Assembly (NCBI GenBank): GCA_914767715.1
Contig: OU612069.1
Span: forward strand, 24,861,387 to 24,921,386
DNA length: 60,000 nt
From: Membranipora membranacea
Taxonomy: Eukaryota > Bryozoa > Gymnolaemata > Cheilostomatida > Membraniporidae
Direction of reading: 5' to 3'
Part shown: positions 24,298 through 60,000 of the stretch, in pieces
Layout of the letters: each line of letters opens with the position of its first letter
Numbering within the stretch: position 1 is the first letter of the stretch
The notes under the pieces: model-generated
Database searches by the model: none
Seen by the model: the letters and a program-made list of their open reading frames with translations, nothing else
What the model was told of the DNA's origin: nothing
Position numbers and translations under genes: made by a program

Positions 24298-24500
24298 TTT
24301 TATCTAATGCCACATCAAGAAGCTTGAGTTGCAAAGAGTTATTTGCCTTGAGTTCGAGGCTGCAATTACATCACCAGTTTTTGGCAGCTCCGAGCACACC
24401 TGAGGGCATACTAAACCCCTGTAGTTGATAATTGATGTTGAACTAGAACCCACAGTCTTCAACACTTGCCTGCTGAAGGCTCCAACCAACTGAGCCACGT
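24298..24500 (-). mobile_element. tRNA-derived SINE (family II), minus strand, degraded
   Basis: On the minus strand GTGGCTCAGTTGGTTGGAG (about 24479-24497) is the A box and GGTTCTAGTTC (24440-24450) is a mutated B box. The body 'ctcaggtgtgctcggagctgcc' matches the plus-strand copy at 13533-13680. Two substitutions in the B box suggest an inactive copy. Confidence 0.65.
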
Positions 24501-25080
24501 CCTTATCCAACTTCACAGTTCTTTATTGATGTATTATGTTAGTACAAACTTACTCAATCAAAATCATTTATCTCTCACATATTCCTTCCTGTGAAGCAAA
24601 TAAATATGTGTAGCCTGTTAAAAAAAAACACTTAAAAGGCCCTATACCCAATTAAAAGAATTTATAGAGTAGACTATGTGTTTAGAGTTGAACGTTCAAA
24701 CAGCATTGTTATTTGGAGTACCCCAGATACTTTATCTTCCATCTAGTCTAATCAAAATGCAGTTAACAATGTACACATTTAGTTTAACTGTAATTAAGAT
24801 CTTCAGAAAATGAGTTTTCTTTGCACACAATTGAGTAAACTAAAAGCACCCGCTAGTTATGGTCTTCAAAAGGAGTGAGCAAATAGAATTTTTAATTCAG
24901 TCAGCTATTTGGATGTAAACGACCGAAAATAAAGGACTTGTCTATACTGTTCCAATCATTTAAATAAGAGAAAAAATGATAATTGCATTTATTCTAACAG
25001 TGGTTGGTTGCACTGCAAGTAATTTTTGGTGCATCAAAATACTTCGGCTCGATGACATCATGCTGCAGGACCTGAAATTC

Positions 25081-27882
25081 ATGGTTTTACTGTTAATAAC
25101 AATACCTGCTTTACAATGTGTACAAGAGCCTTGGGTGCTGGGTACAGTGTCTGGAGGGAGATGCATCAGTTGGCGTACGTTTGGGGGGTGCAGATCATAC
25201 AGTAATAACTACACACTACGCATACAGTTTATTGTGTATGAGGATATGGGTCTAGGCTGGACAATGACAGCTGTATTTTGCGGAGGTGCCTCAAATTGGG
25301 AAGTCACTCAGCAGGTGAGCTTTTATAGTGTAATGCTATGTCCGAGATGTGAGCCGTGTTGTATAGGTCCTTTACTTTGTTAACAGACACTGGATACCTT
25401 ACAATATTTATACTGCATATGCGAAACAGAATATGCTATTTTTCGCGTACATTTTTCCTTTGCTTTTTACTTCATGTGTTTGCGTACATAACCGAATGAG
25501 CTAAAGAGAAAATCTTTTTTTTTTTCTGATTGCCATCTTGATCTTGGTGGGAGCGCCCAGGAAAGCAGACATTTAATGACATTCAAGCCTTAGAAGTTGA
25601 CGAATACAATAACACAACATAGCAGGGCTGTAGATTGATTATAAACGATGGGTTCTGTACGCACCTCCTTTGGGTTCTGGGGCAAAACCCAAGCCTGAAA
25701 AAGTACTAAATTGTGTAAAAATGGTAAATGTAAGTACCAAATAAGCTCATTCTGACATGGATTTTTCCATTATAATTATTTTTAGGCCATTAACCTTTCA
25801 AGAGGTGGTGGGGGGGGCAATGACTCCCTCCCTGACTATCATTGGCTATATCAACATAGATGGACCAATGATAATGCCACATTCAATATGGCAACTTGGC
25901 AATAAAATTAAATATACTCTTATGTTTTGTGTACGTGCTCTGTAAACTCAGGTATCACCCTCCAAAGCAGAAAGCCTCATCAGTTTGAGCACAGCATTGT
26001 GAGATTTTCAGTATCTATTATTGAGCTTTGTACATGCATCCAGCAATCACAAGAATTTACTTCATTTGTACTTCAAGGAGTTACAAATCTAATTTACTCA
26101 GCTTCTCAAATGCAAGGATAATCTGAGCCCCAAAGACATTTGCCCGCTTGGAGAAACATAAATTGTAATTTTATAGCTTGTAAGAATTTACGAGGGTTAA
26201 GGTGCAAATATTAATGATGACTGATTGCGTGGCCGAAACTAATTGTGGATCAACATGAAATGAAGAAAGACAGGATTAAGTTTGACTTTTTCTGCCACTG
26301 CCTACTGACAATATTTCTTTGTGTTTAATATCATTTAGTTTTGGTTTGAGTTTAATGAATAACATCAAAGCCTACAGGGCAAATTTGATGACGGATCCTA
26401 TGGTTAAATATAGATTAATATCAATAAATATATATATATATGGAATGAAGGCATAATCAATGATCGGATATGCAAACACCTCAGACTGTCTATAATGTAA
26501 TAATAATATGTTGATCGATCTTACAGGGTTCCTTCACTGGGATACAAGTAGAAGTAACAGACACTACAGATCAGGATGATCTTATGATACTATCTGGAGG
26601 ACCACCGCTAGAGGCTGGACAGTATTATACAATGAGTGTAGATTATACTGAGACATCATCATGTTTTCGCTCAGTCTCTTTTAATATACCCTCCACAACT
26701 ACTCCAACACCAACAACAACACCCACAACAACACCCACAACAACACCCACAACAACACCCACAACAACACCCACAACAACACCCACAACAACCCCCACAA
26801 CAACACCCACAACAACACCCACAACAACACCCACAACTACACCAACAACAACACCCACAACATCACCCGCAACAACACCCACAACTACACCCACAACTAC
26901 ACCTACAACAACACCCACAACAACACCCACAACAACACTCACAACTACACCTACAACTACACCTACAACAACCACACCAACAACAACCACACCAACAACA
27001 ACCACACCAACAACAACAACCACACCTAACCCACCAACAACAACATCGACGCCAAAAACAGCCATGCAAGCAACAACCACCCCCTCAACACAAACAATAC
27101 CCACACCAGCCCCATCACCAATATCAACACCAACAGCAACACAAACAACGACAAACACACCAATCCAATCCACAACAACAACCGCGCCAACAACAGTTTC
27201 GCAAACAACTACACCACCATCAATTACACCAAAAACAACATCATCAACACCCATGCCAACACCAACGACACCAACTTCAACCACATCAACAATGGCAATC
27301 ATTCAAACACCACCAACAACTACATCTGCAACCAAAACAATACTTACACCAACAACAACAACAACCCCTCCATACACTACAGTCACCGAAATATCTACTA
27401 CATCACAAACAACTATATCATCGTCATTCCCTTCAATAACAACAGAAAGTCAAACATCAGGAGCTCCTTCAACCTCAACAAAAACACTTAATCCATTGAC
27501 ACAAGCAATAATCACAACGATGCCAGGGACAGATACATCAAAAACTTTTGAACCTACAACCACAATACCAACAACTGGCATCCAAACAACCAAAACATCA
27601 CTTACAACCCAAGTCATGCTATCAACAACAACTAAAGATATACCAACCTCAGACGACACCAGCTCACCAGCAGATGTGGGCTCCACTTCAACTAAAACAT
27701 TAGATCAGTCTACAGTGTCATTCATATCAATCTCGGCCATAACCTCCAACTATGCTACAGCCACCAAAGGTATGATTTGTAAATTTGATGTGGTAACTAC
27801 AATAGACAAGCTTTTTAAGATTGACTCTAAATACCTATTTCCATTATTACTATTGAATAATCATGTAGGTGAAGCAATTTGA
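25081..27882 (+). CDS. Secreted CBM2-like protein with Thr/Pro mucin-like domain, copy D (frameshifted)
   Basis: Exon 1 (25081-25314) has a signal peptide (MVLLLITIPALQC), paired Cys residues and the sandwich core (YTLRIQFIVYEDMGLGW). Exon 2 (25786-25930) ends WQLGNKIKYTLMFC at a GTACGT donor. Exon 3 (26527-27769) starts GSFTGIQVEVTDTT and runs into some 360 residues rich in Thr, Pro and Ser. Exons 1 and 3 join in phase 0, but exon 2 is 145 nt, one base too many. A G8 tract at 25810-25817 is where the frame changes. After 27769 either a GTATGA donor is used or the frame runs on to a stop at 27880-27882. CBM2-like domain plus Thr/Pro linker suggests a heavily O-glycosylated extracellular protein. 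No enzyme domain or membrane anchor is proven. Confidence 0.55.
26694..27030 (+). repeat. 12-bp tandem repeat coding for TTTP
   Basis: The unit ACAACACCCACA is repeated about 25 times with few changes and codes for Thr-Thr-Thr-Pro. It then drifts into ACAACCACACC and irregular Thr/Pro/Ser codons up to about 27760. In mucin-like proteins such arrays are O-glycosylation targets and vary in length between alleles. The long minus-strand open frame over it (Val/Gly repeats) is a shadow. Confidence 0.85.
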
Positions 27883-30220
27883 GATTGAGTTTAAATCTTC
27901 ATTTGCAAAGCTGAATTATCTTAGATTTAGGTGTTATGCATGAAAACGAAACACCGTCTGAAGCAGAGCTGCCTTATTGTAAACGGTTTTTACAGTGATC
28001 TCAAAAACATTCTGTGTTCTGACTTATTCATCTATCACCATCCACTCACTTCACCTTCACTCCCATGACTGTAACAATGATTTGTGATCATGTGACTGAA
28101 ACTATACTGGTTTATGTATGACATATGGTCAGAGAGGATGGTATGATGGTAAGGACAAGTTTGTGCCCTCAGGGAGCAGAGGGAAATTTAGATGGCTCTA
28201 ATTCTCCGCAACCAGAGGAAGCAAACTTGCTCTAGTATACATATGACTGATGAATGATTTGATTGACGATGTTTGGGGATGATTGTTGATTGGTAATGGT
28301 TCTAATCGGATGGACTGCTGAGATTTGCTATGGGTGTCTTGGTTATGTATAACAATGTGGGTAAGTATAATTTAATACTCAATGCTTGTATTTGTCTTTA
28401 TATCTGTCATTCAAGTTTTTAAATATCCTTGAATAGTCTTTCTGTTAATTGGACCAGGTGAAGTGAAGTGGATTTTTTCTCTAAACGCTGAGTTCAGTAG
28501 AATTGTTACCTGTGAGTTATAAGGTTTGGTTTGGTTAACACAATTATCAACAGCCATTTTGTCCCATCAAAATTTCCACAGGATTTTGAGAATTTGCAGC
28601 ACTCCATTGCTCAATTCCTATTTCCTATGGGAAAGGGTAGTGTGCTGGCAGAACAAAAAGCACAGTAAGGTCTTATTTTGTCCTTCTCCGTTCACACTGA
28701 TCAGATGACTCTGACTTTACATACAGGTATATTTTACTGTGATGTACAAAAATTTTCACCGATTTCCCTCCACATAGTTTTCCATCATGGTAGAAGAAGC
28801 ATGATAGTGATGCTACCCTTATTCTCAGTAAATAAGATTGATTTCCAGATGTAAGTTTTCTCTCGCTTCTTTCAAAACTCTACATATACATTTGTGCTCT
28901 TTAGTAAGGTGGCTTGGAGACATTTCAAATGTAGAGTACTGAGATGTCAGCTAAAGCGTACAAACTAAACATGTACTTGATGAAAAGAGGGAAAATAAAA
29001 TCGGGCGCTTGGTATCTGAGTTTTGTGATATCATCAGGGGCCACCAAACCGGAGATACGACAATACAAGCTTGTTTCAATACAATCACCCAATTCTTTGA
29101 TGCGATGTTGAGGCCTATGAATCGTCATTGGACAATGAATCGAAAACAGTGTTCATTGTGATAATATGAGTGATAGTGATCTATGTAAGTCTGTAGCAGA
29201 GAAGTTCAGTTTCAATCTCAGATTCGATAGGCGAATCAATAATTTTGTCCGTAACTCAGTCTTCAATTTCCTGATTCAGGATGGATAGTGTTATATGGAG
29301 GGCTGAACCCTCTTTCTACATCACATTATGTTGCCATACGGACAAGTATTTACAATAGGACTGCCAAACTCTGGACTTTCTCAAACAATTGATGACCACC
29401 TCCGCTCTTCCATCATTAATATATACAAAGATGCTCATCATCCAGTACATGAGTACTTACATAAACACAAATTCCAGGCTGCCAGAGAGCCTACAAAACA
29501 GCGAACAGCAGTTGGAAAAAACAGGTTTTAAACACAACTAATAAATTTTATAAAACAAAGGCGGTTGACACCTGTAGCTTTTATCTGTATTTTTGTATTA
29601 TATTTTTCTGTGAGCTTATTCATTATCATTTTATCACCAGTGCATTTTTTGGGTCATAAGCAGCTGAACTATACAGTCTTGTTATATACATTGAACATAT
29701 GTGCCCTGTAATTAAAACACAAACCAAACCAAATATTTGAGTCTGAATTACCAGGAGTTTTCAGTTAGTGATTTTGAATTGATCACAGTACAGCGTATGT
29801 ATCTTATAAGCAAGAAGCAGAGTGCAATAAGCTTAGCTCTCATCCCCTAATATGTTCAATATCGTCATTTAATCTTCACGTAAATTATATATTTTAAATT
29901 AATAGATATTACAAAATAGTTGTGACAGTTTGACATATATGGGAGACAACATAGGACAGAGATTTGGCAAATTCAATAAAGCATAAAATATATCAACATA
30001 TAATAACAAAAAAAGCAGCACAACCAAGTAAATCAATATGAGTAATCGGATGGGATTTACTCTCTTATTTCAAGATTCTGATATAGGCACAGTATGTACA
30101 CAACCCGCTCTGCGCGACCACAGTATATAAGCTTCAGATATATATATATATATATGATATATATATATATGAATAAATTATAGTAAATATATTAGAATGG
30201 AAGATGGTTTGCAATAAATA
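27883..30220. other. Region without a confident gene; possible degraded mobile DNA
   Basis: I looked for a membrane or tail exon completing the mucin-like gene and found none I could support. Short frames at 28925-29128 (minus) and 29328-29531 (plus) have no sure match. The plus-strand stretch ending near 29725 ('gccctgtaattaaaac') loosely resembles the 3' end of an old LINE. A TA-rich microsatellite lies at about 30138-30170. Confidence 0.35.
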
Positions 30221-30229
30221 CCCTGTGAG

Positions 30230-30620
30230 AATAAGAACTAAGAAATCACTGGAACTAGCAGTATCTGGTTATAACTGGTAATAGTTACACCAGTACATAG
30301 TAATAACTAGTACCCAGCTATAACTATTACTCAGTGTGAGTATGTTATCAGTTATACCTGAGTACTAGTTACTACTAGTTAGTGCTCAGTCATATCATAC
30401 AATAATAAGTTATAGTAAATATACTAGGATGGAAGATTGTTTGCAGTAAGTAGTCAGTTGAAAATAATACTCAGTTTTAACTGAGTGCTCCGTTGCGGTA
30501 AGTACCCTGTTGAAGTAAATACGCAGTGATAGCACTCATTTATAGTAAGTACTCGGTATTATAGTAAGTACTCAGTATTACAGTAAGTAATCCGTTTTGG
30601 TAAGTACACAGTGATAGTAG
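30230..30620. repeat. Degenerate AGTACTCAGT-type repeat beside the ABCC 3' end
   Basis: Short variants of 'agtaagtactcagt', 'actagtacc' and 'ataactggta' recur irregularly from about 30250 to 30615, just downstream (minus sense) of the transporter stop codon. The period is not fixed. This would fall in the 3' untranslated region or immediately beyond. No polyadenylation signal can be chosen safely. Confidence 0.5.
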
Positions 30621-30653
30621 GATGACGTTGCTTCACAGCCACAGAATACTTGT

Positions 30654-59144
<28,491 letters not shown>

Positions 59145-60000
59145 CTGTGTATATAATAAAGTAGTATTTGCTAGAGGAATCTGAATTGAGGAGGAGTGAA
59201 TAGCAAGCGCGCTAATCGTTCGCGCCATCTCACCATCCCAGAATGGAATGAGTTGATATCGCTAATTAGATAACCCACTACTCACTACTCGGACTTGTGT
59301 TCTCTCATCCCACAGCACATTATCGATTATCAACCTCAACAACCAAATGGACTTTTACTTGATATCAACCATAGTTTCACAAGCAGTTTATCGTAAATGA
59401 TCTGATCGTATAACTCTGAAGATTGAAAGCGGGACTAAATTATCCCTATATCACTGTCAACTCTAGGCAATGAATAGCTGATCCCATAATCTTTAAATTT
59501 TTTCATTTTTTTGTAAACACAATCTCATTACTGAAATACTTAGGTGTTGAAACTCAACATTTTCCAGGGTGTTGCCAGACTTCCCAGGGAAGAAATAAAC
59601 AACTATGAGTTGATGCCATATGGTAGACAATCAAACAGGTGTTGGCAGTATTTTAACAAGCTGCTTTACATCAAATTTATCATTACCATAGACATGTGTG
59701 CTTTGTCTATGGTCATTTCAATCAAATTTTAAGATCGAAAGTGTGACAGACTGATGATGTCATTAACTCTGCAGACATACAAAGTCTCACATTTATATTT
59801 CAGTGTCCAACTCAAAGTTGGCCGGGTGTCAGACTTCTTTAGGCGGAAATTAACACTGATGCTGCCATTAAAGTGATTGTGAAGGAATCATGTGTTTGGT
59901 ATCCTTCTAGAGTTCCCAGTCTAATTTAGAAATCTGCTTTAAGGTTTATTGACAGCAAGTGGCTTTTCACTTTAATTTGAGATTGGCAGGTACTAAAATG
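59145..60000. other. Upstream ABCC intron, window edge
   Basis: No further transporter exon can be identified between 59145 and the edge. The remaining N-terminal exons must lie to the right, since the first exon seen already codes for the middle of TMD1. Open frames here are short and unrelated. Confidence 0.5.

Noticed and set aside
26643-27302. Minus-strand open frame of Val/Gly repeats
   Set aside because: It is the antisense shadow of the TTTP-coding repeat.
28925-29531. Possible coding fragments of an old LINE
   Set aside because: Resemblance is too weak to name. No conserved reverse-transcriptase or endonuclease motif can be pointed to.

Overview
The window looks like AT-rich nuclear DNA from an early-branching metazoan. 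A sponge or cnidarian is plausible, but the sequence alone does not fix the lineage. The evidence is spliced genes with GT-AG introns, tRNA-derived SINEs, a LINE fragment, a multi-exon CACTA-type DNA transposon and a long ABCC transporter gene. There is no sign of bacterial operons.

Layout. Positions 1-3479 are non-coding and hold old direct duplications and a tRNA-derived SINE. Positions 3480-13103 are one 9.6-kb DNA transposon with perfect 17-bp inverted ends (CACAG...CTGTG), subterminal TTACGG-type motifs and a spliced ten-exon gene. That gene encodes a zinc-finger protein with a transposase-like body. It is broken by a 1.6-kb foldback element with 9-bp target duplications in exon 1 and by an in-frame TGA in exon 5. 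Positions 13104-18486 are non-coding with SINEs. Positions 18487-27882 hold a tandem family of secreted beta-sandwich exons (CBM2-like by eye) in five copies: one with a stop codon, one open, one remnant, one open, and one that runs on into a Thr/Pro mucin-like domain with a one-base frameshift at a G8 tract. Positions 27883-30653 hold no confident gene.

Positions 30654-59144, minus strand, hold the last 25 exons of an ABCC (MRP-type) transporter, covering TMD1, NBD1, linker, TMD2 and NBD2. All junctions keep frame and give about 1254 residues; the 5' end lies beyond the right edge. Most introns are a few hundred bases to about 2.4 kb. One is 11.4 kb because it contains about 229 tandem copies of a 48-bp unit (34909-45898).

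The most striking feature is that this minisatellite abuts the 5' splice site of the intron. On the transcribed strand each unit repeats the intron's own first bases (GTAAGT...CAG) followed by a C/U-rich tract. The pre-mRNA would therefore carry more than 200 U1-like donor motifs and as many polypyrimidine tracts. The array also contains kilobase-scale internal duplications. Smaller palindromic repeats, a 10-bp minisatellite and a truncated LINE lie in other introns of the gene.
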